Shown here piece by piece: positions 8,951 to 19,324 of a DNA stretch of 39,078 nucleotides. The stretch is from assembly GCA_006514895.1 (NCBI GenBank), contig VDMG01000267.1, positions 1 through 39,078 on the forward strand, written 5' to 3'. A program made the translations under genes and the position numbers. Numbering within the stretch: the stretch's first letter is position 1; every line of letters begins with the position of its first letter. This stretch comes from Beijerinckiaceae bacterium (GTDB lineage: Bacteria > Pseudomonadota > Alphaproteobacteria > Rhizobiales > Beijerinckiaceae). The notes beneath the pieces were generated by a model. It had not been told where the DNA came from and did not search any database. It saw nothing but the letters and a program-made list of their open reading frames with translations.

Positions 8951-9184
8951 GATGATCTCGTACTGGAAGAGCCAATTTCGAGCGCCATGCTACGGTTTGG
9001 CGCTGAACGAGACTTGAATGAAACAAGGCGGACCGAAGGCGAATCTAAAAAGACCAAAGAGCCTATCGCAGAGGATCTTGGCGTGATTCTGGCCTAAACG
9101 GATATCTCAATATAAGTTGCCCTTGCTATTGCTGCGTTGCAGCTATAAATTGTTGCATAGCAGTAACGCTTTATGGAGGTTGAC
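8951..9184. promoter_or_regulatory. Divergent region, caspase-like remnant / patatin
   Basis: 234 bases between the two divergent broken genes. The last 90 bases before the patatin start are AT-rich (9095-9170), as expected for a promoter. I see no operator or riboswitch that I can defend. Confidence 0.35.
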
Positions 9185-10172
9185 ATGCCGCATCTGGCCC
9201 GCACGGCATTGGTCCTGCAAGGCGGTGGTGCTCTTGGCGCCTACGAGCTGGGCGCGGCGCGTCGGCTCTATAAGGACGAAGCTTGCGCACCCGATGTGAT
9301 CGCCGGGGTCTCGATCGGCGCGATTACCGCGGTACTTCTGGCGCGGCCAGCCCCAGGACTAAAGCCGCTCGAAGCTCTGGAAGCGTTTTGGCAAAAGATC
9401 ACCGTGTCAGGACTTTTTCTGCCGCCGCCTTTGCGGCCCTACGCGTCGGCTCTCGGCAACCCGAATTTCTTCGTGCCGCGAATTGACTACTACGCCCTTG
9501 CGAGCTGGACCAATTTCTATGACACGGAGCCGCTCCGTGGTCGACCTCAAGGCTCTGGCCGATCCGAAAGCGAACCAGGATTGCTGGTGAGTGCGACCGA
9601 TGTGGAAGCTGGCCAGATCGAATATTTCTACAGCGGTGATAAGGGACTGTCCCTGGACCACATCGTCGCGAGCGGCAGCTTGCCGCCGTCGTTTCCGATG
9701 ACGGTAATCAACGATAAATTCTACTGGGACGGAGGCATATTCGACAATACGCCGCTCGGCGCCGTGCTCGACGGGCTCGATACCTCGGTGGGCGCGGACC
9801 GGACCATCTATGTCGTCAATCTATTTCCGAATAAGGCACCAGTCCCCCACAATATGCAGGAAGTCACGGCGAGGACCCAAAATTTCCAAATCGCCAACAA
9901 GAAATTGGAAGATGTGAATATGTTGGGCCGGATCAACGAGGTCGCCGTATTGATGGAGGCGCTCGAAAGTCTCCCCGAATGCAATCCGCTCAAGGACAAC
10001 CCAGCCTATCAGGCGGTGGCGAAGCGCCCATTACGATCGTGTCCCGAAAATCGTTTCAATTACGCGTCCGGAGGAGGTTTTGGGCTTTGGCGGCAGCGAT
10101 TTCTCGCCCGAGACAATCGAGCAGCGTGCGAACGAAGGCTACAAACAGACCGAGCAGGCGCTGCACGCGTAG
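9185..10172 (+). pseudogene. Patatin-like phospholipase, frameshifted
   Basis: Patatin-family lipid acyl hydrolase. The start at 9185 (MPHLARTALVLQGGGALGAY) has GGAGG five bases upstream. It keeps the oxyanion loop GGGALGAYELG, the nucleophile elbow GVSIGAI (Ser) and the DGGIFDNTPL Asp. Around 9536-9590 the frame reads GRPQGSGRSESE, while the adjacent frame reads VVDLKALADPKA, the expected sequence, so two compensating indels have scrambled about 15 residues. Near 10028 a further shift occurs: the true C-terminus reads HYDRVPKIVSITRPEEVLGF in another frame and stops at 10170-10172. The uncorrected frame runs on to 10348, antisense to the DUF177 gene. Three indels with an intact catalytic dyad suggest recent decay or sequence errors. 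Confidence 0.82.
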
Positions 10173-10187
10173 CAAGCCGGATATTTA

Positions 10188-10763
10188 TCAACGATGCCGC
10201 AAAACCGCGAAGAGCGAATTTGCTCCCGGTGGTTCGCCGCGCACATCCGTCGCGTCGAACGACACGCCCGGCTTGCGCGGGTAAACATCGAGGTTCAGAA
10301 CCAGGAATTCCGCGGCCAAGGCGCCAAGATCGATCTTGCCGCCGATAATCGGATCGGGGGGGTCTTCTCCCCCACGAAAAGCGGCCGCCGGGCCGCGGCC
10401 GGACACGCCGGAAGGCGCGAAATCCACATCAATATCGGCGTGGACGAGGGTCTCAAAGGGCTCAAGACTGACGACGCAGGTTTGCGTTACGCGGGCGCAC
10501 AAACTCCCCGTAACCTTGAATCTTGTCCGGTCCAGTTTCCGAACCTGAAAACCGGCCTCGAATTCGTGAACGGCGACTAGGCCGCAGGCTTGCGCGAGCA
10601 TGGCGCGTTCCGCCTGGCTGGCGGCCACTTCCACGTCAAGACCGGTATCCGGCACGCTATCGACGACAAGCTCGCGTGAGAAACTTTCAGATTCGGGCTC
10701 GGATCCCTTGGTGCCTAAGCCGGACTTGCGGGATTTCGGAAGGGGAACGGTTCTCGTTGCCAT
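10188..10763 (-). CDS. DUF177 (YceD-like) protein
   Basis: A 191-residue DUF177 protein, the family of YceD, implicated in 23S rRNA processing and usually found next to rpmF/plsX. The core of the family is visible: ERAMLAQACGLVAVHEFEA, VTGSLCARVTQTCVVSLEP (with the two Cys) and the GGKIDLGALAAEFLVLNLD block. The ATG at 10763 has AGGTGG upstream and is preferred to a GTG at 10772. It lies about 120 bases downstream of the cytochrome bc1 chaperone gene on the same strand, the normal alphaproteobacterial order. plsX, the usual next gene, is absent: the patatin remnant ends 15 bases away, converging. Confidence 0.85.
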   Translation of the reverse strand: MATRTVPLPKSRKSGLGTKGSEPESESFSRELVVDSVPDTGLDVEVAASQAERAMLAQACGLVAVHEFEAGFQVRKLDRTRFKVTGSLCARVTQTCVVSLEPFETLVHADIDVDFAPSGVSGRGPAAAFRGGEDPPDPIIGGKIDLGALAAEFLVLNLDVYPRKPGVSFDATDVRGEPPGANSLFAVLRHR

Positions 10764-10840
10764 CGCTGCCACCTATCGCGGATGATTAGAACAGGATCGC
10801 CGGCAGTTTGAAATATTTCGCGGACCATGATTGTTCTCAA

Positions 10841-10890
10841 GCATGATCTTACCCAAAAGATCGCGCAACTTTTTTAAGGATGTGCTCTAG
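10841..10890. repeat. Dispersed palindromic element, family B
   Basis: Begins AGCATGATCTT, contains the inverted repeat GATCTT (10845-10850)/AAGATC (10857-10862), and ends CTTTTTTAAGGATGTGCTCT. The end is shared with 27636-27660 and 11580-11602. The stop codon of the bc1-chaperone gene (10887-10889) lies inside the element. Confidence 0.6.
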
Positions 10891-11414
10891 CGAATAGCGG
10901 AAGGGCGTGGAAATGGAACCGGACCCGTCATAAATGCCGCGAGCGAGGCATTGGCCAAGGCTTGGCTGGCGGCTTCCACATAGCGCGCAAGCCTCTCCGG
11001 GTTTCCGTGGCCATCATAGACATTTCGGGCAAGCGCGGCGGTGAGTTGCGGCGTGCCGCCGCTGAGGGCAAGGTCATAGGCCGTGGCGCGGCCCCGAAAA
11101 GCCTCGGCGATGGTTCGCATGCGCGTGCGCAAGCCGGTGTCGCCAACTCCCATTTCCTGCAAGGCGGTGTCGAAGGAGAGGAAAATGGCGTCCGTGAGAT
11201 CCTGCGCCATTTCGGGCGCCGGCGGCTTGCTGCGATTGAGCTGGCGCAGAATAAGCGCCGCGTGCAAAGCAAGTGCCTCGAAACGGCCTTGCAAACTGTC
11301 CTCGATGCCATACTCCGTGAAAAGCACGGGATCGCGGGCCGCCGCCACGATCTCGCCACGAAGCCGGTCGATCAGGTCCCGATTGGCCGACCGCCGGAAG
11401 AGCCGGAAAACCAT
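10887..11414 (-). CDS. Ubiquinol-cytochrome c chaperone family protein
   Basis: A 175-residue protein of the Cbp3/UQCC family that assists assembly of the cytochrome bc1 complex. It begins MVFRLFRRSANRDLIDRLRG. The family signature is visible: DPVLFTEYGIEDSLQGRFEA, LALHAALILRQL, LTDAIFLSFDTALQEMGVGD and MRTIAEAFRGRATAYDLAL. It is helical and cytoplasmic or membrane-associated. It lies directly upstream of DUF177 on the same strand and divergent from bamE. Its stop falls inside a dispersed repeat, so the last residues may vary between relatives. Intact. Confidence 0.9.
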   Translation of the reverse strand: MVFRLFRRSANRDLIDRLRGEIVAAARDPVLFTEYGIEDSLQGRFEALALHAALILRQLNRSKPPAPEMAQDLTDAIFLSFDTALQEMGVGDTGLRTRMRTIAEAFRGRATAYDLALSGGTPQLTAALARNVYDGHGNPERLARYVEAASQALANASLAAFMTGPVPFPRPSAIR

Positions 11415-11803
11415 GTTGTTTCCATCGGAAGGCTGCCGCCCTGCCCGACACCGGGCGAACGGCGAACCTTGCTTTTCACTGACGCGAAGGCTAGAGCGCT
11501 TGCCTGCGCGTAAAATTGCGTGATCGAAAAGGAAGCGCTCAAATTCAAAGGCTCGGAGCGTGTCCTACTCAAAAGGGCGATCAATTTTTTCGGGACATGC
11601 TCTACGCATCGCGCGGCCAAGCGCAAGGGCTTTATGTCGCCGGGATCATACCACGATGCTGGCCCATGACCCGTTTGGGCATCTCGCCAATATCCATCCG
11701 AAAAGCAATCGTTCATTGTTTTATGGAAATTTCATGCTTCGTAAAATTGTCCGGCCCGGTGAGGGTCTCTTTTTCCAATTTGCTCAACCCGGAGGCTTGT
11801 AGA
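11415..11803. other. Intergenic region with palindromic elements
   Basis: 389 bases between the divergent bc1-chaperone and bamE genes, which must contain both promoters. It holds an inverted repeat GAGCGCTT (11494-11501)/AAGCGCTC (11533-11540), and directly after it a second element with near-complementary ends, GAGCGTGTCC near 11556 and GGGACATGCTCT near 11591-11602, related to family B. An open frame crosses the region into bamE, but its product shows no family features and the bamE start is fixed by its signal peptide. Confidence 0.5.
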
Positions 11804-12277
11804 ATGGCGTTTGTAAGAGCGCGGAGAGGGCATGGAAACCGCCGGGCAACGGGCGGCGCTAGATTAGCTTTCCTAGCGGCGCTTGCGCTGGGGCTCGGTG
11901 GCTGCCTCGGCTACGACGGCCAGGTCGTCCATGGGTATCAGCTCAACCCCAAAACGGCGGAAGATGTCAAGGTTGGGTCTTCCGCGGAGCAGATCCTGGT
12001 TCTTTTGGGATCTCCAACGACGACATCCACCGTCGGCGGCGACGCCTGGTATTACATCTCCCAAACCACCGATCGCGGCCTTGGGTTCATGGTGCCCAAG
12101 GTCACCGATCAGCGGGTCTTTGCGGTCTATTTCACCAAGGACAAGAAGGTCGAGCGCGTCGCCAATTACGGCATGGAGGACGGCAAGCTCATCGATTTTG
12201 TGTCACGCACAACACCGACGGCCGGCGCCGAATCGACCTTCCTCAAGGGCATGTTCATCAACCTTCTGCATTTCTAA
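11804..12277 (+). CDS. bamE: Outer-membrane assembly lipoprotein BamE (SmpA/OmlA)
   Basis: A 157-residue lipoprotein subunit of the Bam complex that folds beta-barrel proteins into the outer membrane. The ATG at 11804 follows a GGAGG at 11791. A basic N-terminus, a hydrophobic stretch (LAFLAALALGL) and the lipobox LGGC with Cys near residue 33 mark lipidation. The SmpA/OmlA core is clear: GYQLNPKTAEDVKVGSSAEQ, ILVLLGSPTTTSTVGGDAWY and GFMVPKVTDQRVFAVYF. Slightly longer than E. coli BamE, as is usual in alphaproteobacteria. Intact. Confidence 0.92.
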   Translation: MAFVRARRGHGNRRATGGARLAFLAALALGLGGCLGYDGQVVHGYQLNPKTAEDVKVGSSAEQILVLLGSPTTTSTVGGDAWYYISQTTDRGLGFMVPKVTDQRVFAVYFTKDKKVERVANYGMEDGKLIDFVSRTTPTAGAESTFLKGMFINLLHF

Positions 12278-12288
12278 GCCGCATAATC

Positions 12289-12311
12289 CCAAAAAGCCGC
12301 AGACTTTTTGG
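12289..12311. terminator. Hairpin after bamE
   Basis: CCAAAAAG (12289-12296) pairs with CTTTTTGG (12304-12311) around a 7-base loop, 12 bases after the bamE stop. The right arm supplies a T run, so it could be a weak intrinsic terminator. Confidence 0.5.
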
Positions 12312-12344
12312 ATCGATCATGCGCCACAATAAAGAGTTAGAGAG

Positions 12345-12373
12345 CACGGGCGCCGCAACCTGAAGCGCCCGTG
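12345..12373. terminator. GC-rich hairpin between convergent bamE and hppA
   Basis: CACGGGCGC (12345-12353) pairs perfectly with GCGCCCGTG (12365-12373) around an 11-base loop. It lies between two converging genes. No T run follows on either strand, so termination is plausible but not proven. Confidence 0.45.
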
Positions 12374-12386
12374 ATCTCGACTCGAA

Positions 12387-12411
12387 AGCATTTTCAAGCG
12401 AAGTGGATACC
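12387..12411. repeat. Dispersed repeat family A, truncated copy
   Basis: AGCATTTTCAAGCGAAGTGG then ATACC. The same words occur at 17445-17470 and, reversed, at 36363-36383. Only the left part of the element is present. Confidence 0.65.
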
Positions 12412-12430
12412 GCGCGCGCTCCATGCCATC

Positions 12431-14572
<2,142 letters not shown>

Positions 14573-14709
14573 GTGTTGCCACCTTGAAGGTTAGTTTAAA
14601 GGAAATTGACGAAGCCTCGAGCTCGCGTTCTTTGCATGACCTATACAGAATCCATTGCACCGCGCAATTACGCTTTGCGCAGCCTTGGTAATCATCTCGC
14701 GCCTAACCG

Positions 14710-15705
14710 TTAAAAATGCCGGAAGGAGGGCTGCGCGAAAACCAAATTCCGCCCTTCCGTATCCTTGAGCACAGGCGGCGCGTTGCCTGGCTTGGCCGTG
14801 CCGATCGGGCTCACCGTGATCCCCGCGGCAATAGCGCGCGCCTCGAACGCGGCGCTTTGGGAGGGTGGCACGGCACAAAGCAGTTCATAGTCGTCGCCCC
14901 CGGTCAAAAGCGTTTCGAGGAGGGATGGCGCATGACGCACAACTTTCCGCGCCGCCTTGGAAAGCGGAACATCGGCGGCCGTAATCTCGGCTGTCATTCC
15001 AGTTAGGTGCAATATTTTCGCAAGATCGCCCGCAAGTCCATCCGAAATGTCCATGGCCGCATGTGCATGGGCACGAAGCGCCTCGCGCAAACAAAGACGT
15101 GGCTGCGGCAGAAGGTAGCGGCCGGCGAGATAGGCGGCGTCCGCTTGGGCAAGCCATTTCGTCCATTCGGCGTCTCGTGCCGCATCGACGCGGTATCGCA
15201 AGCCCAACGCCGCGTCCCCGATCGTCCCGGTCACATAAAGGAGGTCGCCCGCCGCGACGCCTTCGCGCAAAACCATTTTTCCCGCCGGAACAGCGCCGAG
15301 CGCGGTGATCGATATGGCGAGCGGACCAAGGTTCTTCACGGTGTCGCCGCCCAGAAGCGGACAATTGTAAGCCAGAGCATCCTCGCCGAGCCCTTGCGCG
15401 AAGCCCGCGAGCCACTCGGCCGTCCAATCCCCGGGCAAGGCAAGGCCCAGGAGAAACCCGCGCGGCTCGGCACCCTTGGCCGCAAGATCGGAGAGATTGA
15501 CCCGCAAGGCCTTTCGCGCGACCGCGCCCGCCGGATCAGCTTCGAAAAAATGCACGCCAGCGGTCAGCAAATCCTTGGTCGCGACGATATCCTGGCCTGG
15601 CGTTTGGGCGACAATCGCGGCATCGTCGCGCAGGCCAAATGCGCCCGGCCCCGCGAGCGGCGCGAAATAGGTGGCGATCAATTTGTCTTCCGAAGGACGC
15701 GGCAT
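14710..15705 (-). CDS. thiL: Thiamine-monophosphate kinase
   Basis: Phosphorylates thiamine monophosphate to thiamine diphosphate with ATP in the cytoplasm, the last step of TPP synthesis; the product is the cofactor of the PDH E1 encoded nearby. 331 residues, the family length. Visible motifs of the PurM-like fold: GLRDDAAIV, KALRVNLSDLAAKGAEPRGF, YNCPLLGGDTV and MDISDGLAGDLAKI, then LTGGDDYELLCAVP. It starts 12 bases after the nusB stop, so it is co-transcribed with ribH-nusB. Intact. Confidence 0.95.
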   Translation of the reverse strand: MPRPSEDKLIATYFAPLAGPGAFGLRDDAAIVAQTPGQDIVATKDLLTAGVHFFEADPAGAVARKALRVNLSDLAAKGAEPRGFLLGLALPGDWTAEWLAGFAQGLGEDALAYNCPLLGGDTVKNLGPLAISITALGAVPAGKMVLREGVAAGDLLYVTGTIGDAALGLRYRVDAARDAEWTKWLAQADAAYLAGRYLLPQPRLCLREALRAHAHAAMDISDGLAGDLAKILHLTGMTAEITAADVPLSKAARKVVRHAPSLLETLLTGGDDYELLCAVPPSQSAAFEARAIAAGITVSPIGTAKPGNAPPVLKDTEGRNLVFAQPSFRHF

Positions 15706-15717
15706 CGATGTCCAATC

Positions 15718-16182
15718 TTAACCGCGCGGTTCGAATTCCGCCGCGCGGCACTGGCGAGCCACGGCGTCCAACACCGCATTGATCATTCCGGCTTCTTCGG
15801 CGCCAAAAAACGCGCCGGCGACATCGACATACTCCTTGATGGAGACACGCGCGGGAATATCGCCGCGCTGCTTTAATTCATAAGCGCCCGCGCGCAGAAT
15901 TGCCCGCATGACGGAATCGATCCGCGCCAAGGGCCAGTCCGCCGCTAAGGTTTTGTCGATAATTCTGTCGATTGGACCCTGGGCGGAGACAACGCCGGAC
16001 AGAATATCGTCGAAGAACGCGATTTCCGCGTCCTTGTAACTCGCGCCTTCAATTTCATGACCGATCCAGAACAATTCGAACTCGTTGCGAGTCTCCTTCA
16101 GGCCGTTCCCGGTAACCTCCATTTTATAGAGAGCCTGAACGGCGGCGAGGCGGGCGGCGGAACGCCGGCCGGCACTGGCCAT
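15718..16182 (-). CDS. nusB: Transcription antitermination factor NusB
   Basis: 154 residues. RNA-binding factor of the ribosomal antitermination complex, acting with NusE on boxA. The all-helical family pattern is clear: RRSAARLAAVQALYKME at the N-terminus, then IDRIIDKTLAADWPLARIDS, VMRAILRAGAYELKQRGDIP and SIKEYVDVAGAFFGAEEAGM with a C-terminal NAVLDAVAR. Its ATG overlaps the ribH stop (TGATG), so the pair is translationally coupled. The ribH-nusB-thiL order is conserved in the class. Confidence 0.96.
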   Translation of the reverse strand: MASAGRRSAARLAAVQALYKMEVTGNGLKETRNEFELFWIGHEIEGASYKDAEIAFFDDILSGVVSAQGPIDRIIDKTLAADWPLARIDSVMRAILRAGAYELKQRGDIPARVSIKEYVDVAGAFFGAEEAGMINAVLDAVARQCRAAEFEPRG

Positions 16183-16700
16183 CAGGGTGCCCCTGTGTCA
16201 AGATTCAGGCCAAGCGTCAGGCCAAGCTTTAGGCGATGAATCGAAAGAGCCGCCCGCGCCGCGTCGCCGCCCTTGTCGCCTTGCCGGGGATCGGCGCGCA
16301 CCAAAGCCTGCGCCTCGTCCTCGACGGTCAAAACGCCATTGCCAAACGCAAGTTTGCGGTCAAGCGCGAGTTGCATCAACGCGCGCGCGCTTTCGTTTGC
16401 GACGATCTCGAAATGATGGGTCTCACCGCGAATGACGCAACCAAGCGCGACCGCCCCGTCGAAAGGGCATTGCGCGGCATCGGCATGATCGAGAGCGATC
16501 GCCATGGCGAGCGGGATTTCGAGCGCGCCGGGCACTTCGACGAGATCGAAAGAGGCCGCCGCCTTGGCGAAGGCAAGTTTCGCGCCTTCCAGCAGCATCG
16601 CGGCAATATCCTGGTAAAAGCGCGCCTCGACAATGAGGAAGCGTCCACCCTTATGATCCGAATCAAGAAATGCCGGAGACTGGCGTGGCAAGGCCATCAT
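16182..16700 (-). CDS. ribH: 6,7-dimethyl-8-ribityllumazine synthase
   Basis: Condenses 5-amino-6-ribitylaminouracil with dihydroxybutanone phosphate, the penultimate step of riboflavin synthesis. 172 residues from the paired ATGs at 16700/16697 (MMALPRQSPAFLDSDHKGGR). Motifs: RFLIVEARFYQDIAAMLLEG, VPGALEIPLAMA and the catalytic-His region CVIRGETHHFEIVANESA. The C-terminus ends HRLKLGLTLGLNL. The frame stays open to 16934, but the extension is low-complexity and matches no family. The leader directly upstream carries 17-base tandem repeats that overlap the likely ribosome site (GAGAAAG). The other rib genes are not adjacent. Confidence 0.94.
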   Translation of the reverse strand: MMALPRQSPAFLDSDHKGGRFLIVEARFYQDIAAMLLEGAKLAFAKAAASFDLVEVPGALEIPLAMAIALDHADAAQCPFDGAVALGCVIRGETHHFEIVANESARALMQLALDRKLAFGNGVLTVEDEAQALVRADPRQGDKGGDAARAALSIHRLKLGLTLGLNLDTGAP

Positions 16701-16760
16701 GCTTTCTCGAACAGTTTTCTTGCTCGAACAGATTTCTTGTTCGGACAAATTTCTCGAAGC
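16701..16760. repeat. 17-bp imperfect tandem repeats in the ribH leader
   Basis: Reading the plus strand: GCTTTCTCGAACAG (16701-16714), TTTTCTTGCTCGAACAG (16715-16731), ATTTCTTGTTCGGACAA (16732-16748), ATTTCTCGAAGC (16749-16760). Two full and two partial units abut the ribH start codon and include its ribosome-binding region. Confidence 0.75.
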
Positions 16761-16955
16761 GGCGAAAAGCGGGAGCAAAACGGCTTCGGGAAGAGAGCGA
16801 AACCCGCTGGCGCCAAATTGAGGCCGCGGGTTTGCCGGGATTGCCGTGTCCCCGAAGCCCGGCCTTCCTCCAGCCGGATCTTGGGCCTTCACGATTAGAC
16901 TTTTGCGACGGCCACCGGGATCGGCCGGCATCACGCATTGGCGTGGACTGCGCGA

Positions 16956-17327
16956 TCAAGCGTGATAACCGTGCTTCAATTTTGCCGACCGGATCATGGC
17001 ACGCGCTTCGCTGTCCTTGCCAGCCGCGCACGCATCCGCGGCGGGAACCAGTTCGGTCTCGATCTCATCATAGATCGATCGGTTGACATTTCCAGTGCCG
17101 ACGTCGGCGTCAAGAACGGTTTGATAATGGGTGAGCTCATTGGTGCAGGCGGCGCCGTCGGGCAATTTTGGCCAGTTCGGCGGAGCCGGGGCTTGAGGCG
17201 CCGCCGTCGCGACCGGCGCGGAAGAGCCAGCGGTTTGATTGCAGCCGCCAAGCGCTAGCGCGGCGAGCAGAACAGAGGCCGAAAGGCACGGGGCACTGAA
17301 CATTGATCCAACGGAAATTATTCGCAT
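16956..17327 (-). CDS. Small predicted lipoprotein, unknown function
   Basis: 123 residues. The ATG at 17327 has GGAG about 6 bases upstream. Signal sequence ...LSASVLLAALALGGC with the lipobox Cys near residue 29, then a Pro/Ala linker (SSAPVATAAPQAPAPPNWP) and a globular C-terminal part with two further Cys (GAACTNELTHYQTVLDADVG, ADACAAGKDSEARAMI). It should be anchored in the periplasmic or outer-membrane leaflet. Proteins of this shape occur in Hyphomicrobiales as uncharacterised lipoproteins. It is divergent from the chaB remnant and 256 bases upstream of ribH on the same strand. Confidence 0.75.
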   Translation of the reverse strand: MRIISVGSMFSAPCLSASVLLAALALGGCNQTAGSSAPVATAAPQAPAPPNWPKLPDGAACTNELTHYQTVLDADVGTGNVNRSIYDEIETELVPAADACAAGKDSEARAMIRSAKLKHGYHA

Positions 17328-17444
17328 CGCAAACTCCGCGAGAGGCGCCGAGCTTTAATTTCATCGGCTGATTTGCCTTTTGTCAGTACACATGCGGGCC
17401 AGGATAATCAATGGGAATGGTTTGCCGCCGGCCGTGCGGCCTAC

Positions 17445-17543
17445 AGCATTTTCAAGCAAAGTGGATACCGGTTCGCGTCAAGAAAATGCGATAAAACAAA
17501 GATCTAGAGTGCTTTCTGATTCTACGGAATCTGAAAGCACTCT
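17445..17543. repeat. Dispersed repeat family A, full copy with long hairpin
   Basis: Module 1 (17445-17490) begins AGCATTTTCAAGC, contains GTGGATACCGGTTCGCGTC, and has the inverted ends GCATTTTC (17446-17453)/GAAAATGC (17482-17489). Module 2 (17506-17543) is a near-perfect hairpin: AGAGTGCTTTC with GAAAGCACTCT (11 bp), one mismatch, then GATTC/GAATC around TACG. A reverse copy of module 1 lies at 36339-36385. Confidence 0.8.
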
Positions 17544-17595
17544 AATGGAACGAAAGCCGGGTCCATCTCATTACATTCAGAAGCCGGGCTTGACA

Positions 17596-17800
17596 ATGCC
17601 TTACGCAAGCAACGAAGACCTTCCGCCATCCGTGCGCGCCCATCTGCCGCCGCATGCGCAGGATATTTTCCGGGCGGCTTTTAACAGCGCTTATGACGAA
17701 CGTCGCGGCAATCCGCGCCGAAATCGCCTTCCGTATCGCTTGGGCGGCGGTCAAGAGGAGTTATCATAAGGTTGGCGAGCGTTGGCTGCCAAGCGAGTGA
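17596..17800 (+). pseudogene. chaB: ChaB-like protein, single frameshift
   Basis: Starts MPYASNEDLPPSVRAHLPPH, the usual ChaB opening, followed by AQDIFRAAFNSAYDERRGNP. The frame then goes wrong near 17717. The adjacent frame continues AEIAFRIAWAAVKRSYHKVG, exactly the ChaB C-terminus, and stops at 17798-17800. One missing base explains the break; the corrected protein would be about 68 residues, normal for ChaB. The uncorrected frame ends at 17769. ChaB is a small regulator tentatively linked to cation transport. A family A repeat lies just upstream. Either recent inactivation or a sequencing error. Confidence 0.8.
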
Positions 17801-17818
17801 TGCGGATATCGCCATGCC

Positions 17819-19261
17819 TTACATATGGATCACCCTTCCATAGGCATCGAGAACGCTCTCATGCATCGTTTCCGATAACGTCGGATGCGGGAAGATCGAA
17901 TTGATCAGTTCCGCCTCGGTCGTCTCGCAATTCATGGCGATGACGAAGCCCTGGATCAGCTCGGTCACCTCGGCCCCAACCATATGGGCGCCGAGAAGTT
18001 TTCCGGTTTTGGCGTCGAAAATGGTTTTCATGAGCCCATCCGGTTCGCCCAGCGCGATTGCCTTGCCATTGCCGATGAAAGGAAAGCGGCCAATCCTGGC
18101 TTCAAAACCCAGCTCCTTGGCTTTCGTCTCCGTGAGGCCAACGGAAGCCACTTGTGGATTGCAATACGTGCAACCGGGAATCATTGTCTTGTCCAGGGGA
18201 TGCGGGTCAAGTCCCTTGATCGCCTCGACGCAGATCACCCCTTCGTGCTCGGCCTTATGGGCGAGCATGGGAGGGCCAGCGACATCGCCAATCGCAAAGA
18301 GCCCGGAGACATTGGTGCGCCCCCTTCCATCCGTGGCAATCATTCCATGTTCGACTTTAACGCCAAGCGCCTCAAGCCCAAGATTTTCCACATTGCCGGT
18401 AACGCCGACGGCAGAAATCATGCGCTCAGCCTCAATAATTCGTGCCACGCCATTGGCGTCTTCGAGCGTGGCGGCAACGCTATTCTGCTTTTTCGCGACC
18501 TTTGTCACTTTGGCCGAGGTCAAAATTTCGATGCCTTGTTTTTCAAAACGTTTGCGGGCATGCGCCGCGATCTCCGCATCCTCTGCGGGAAGGATTTGGG
18601 GCAGGATTTCGACGACGGTCACTTGCGTGCCCATGCTGCGATAGAAAGAGGCGAATTCGATCCCGATCGCGCCCGAGCCCATGACGATGAGCGAGCTTGG
18701 AAATTTCTCCGGCACCATGGCCTCGAAATAGGTCCAGATGAGCTTTCCATCCGGCTCGATGCCCGGCAGGACGCGCGGCCGGGCACCCGTCGCAACAATG
18801 ATGTTTTTGGCGAGATAGGTGCCCGTGCCCAGAATGCCTTTGGGAATCGGGTTCGGCGGTTGCATCGCCGGCTTTTTGGACGAGGCGGCCAACACCTCAC
18901 CGGGTTTCGCGATCAAAGCCTCGCCCCAGATCACATCGACATTGTTCTTTTTAAGCAAAAAGCCGACGCCATTGTTTAATTGCGCCGAGACGGCCCTTGA
19001 TCGTTTTACGACGGCGGCGGGGTCGAAACCGATCTTGCCGTCAATCTTAAGGCCATAATCCTTGGCGTGGTTAAGATAGTGAAAGATTTCCGCCGAGCGC
19101 AACAAGGCCTTGGTTGGAATGCAGCCCCAGTTGAGGCAGATGCCACCGAGATGCTCGCGCTCGACGACGGCCGTTTTGAAGCCAAGCTGCGCCGCGCGGA
19201 TCGCCGCGACATAGCCGCCGGGGCCGCCACCGATGACCAGAATATCGTAAGCGTCAGCCAT
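17819..19261 (-). CDS. lpdA: Dihydrolipoamide dehydrogenase (E3)
   Basis: 480-residue FAD flavoprotein that reoxidises dihydrolipoyl groups of the PDH complex with NAD+. FAD-binding GGGPGGYVAAIRAAQLG at ~11-27, redox-active disulphide in GGICLNWGCIPTK (Cys42, Cys47), NAD-binding VMGSGAIGIEFASFYRSMG near 190, second FAD motif GLFAIGDVAGPPMLAHKAE, and the active-site His-Glu region FPHPTLSETMHE near the C-terminus. Trp between the two Cys (Val in many) is a rhizobial-type feature. Last gene of the pdh operon, 63 bases after aceF, so it is most likely dedicated to PDH. Confidence 0.96.
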   Translation of the reverse strand: MADAYDILVIGGGPGGYVAAIRAAQLGFKTAVVEREHLGGICLNWGCIPTKALLRSAEIFHYLNHAKDYGLKIDGKIGFDPAAVVKRSRAVSAQLNNGVGFLLKKNNVDVIWGEALIAKPGEVLAASSKKPAMQPPNPIPKGILGTGTYLAKNIIVATGARPRVLPGIEPDGKLIWTYFEAMVPEKFPSSLIVMGSGAIGIEFASFYRSMGTQVTVVEILPQILPAEDAEIAAHARKRFEKQGIEILTSAKVTKVAKKQNSVAATLEDANGVARIIEAERMISAVGVTGNVENLGLEALGVKVEHGMIATDGRGRTNVSGLFAIGDVAGPPMLAHKAEHEGVICVEAIKGLDPHPLDKTMIPGCTYCNPQVASVGLTETKAKELGFEARIGRFPFIGNGKAIALGEPDGLMKTIFDAKTGKLLGAHMVGAEVTELIQGFVIAMNCETTEAELINSIFPHPTLSETMHESVLDAYGRVIHM

Positions 19262-19324
19262 GGTTGCCTCGGGCTGCCCCTCCCCTTTGCGGGGAGAGGA
19301 AATAACGCCTGCCAGACGCCACCG

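Noticed and set aside
16700-16934. 78-codon N-terminal extension of ribH
   Set aside because: Extension is unlike any lumazine synthase, includes translated tandem repeats, and the paired ATGs at 16700 match the family start.
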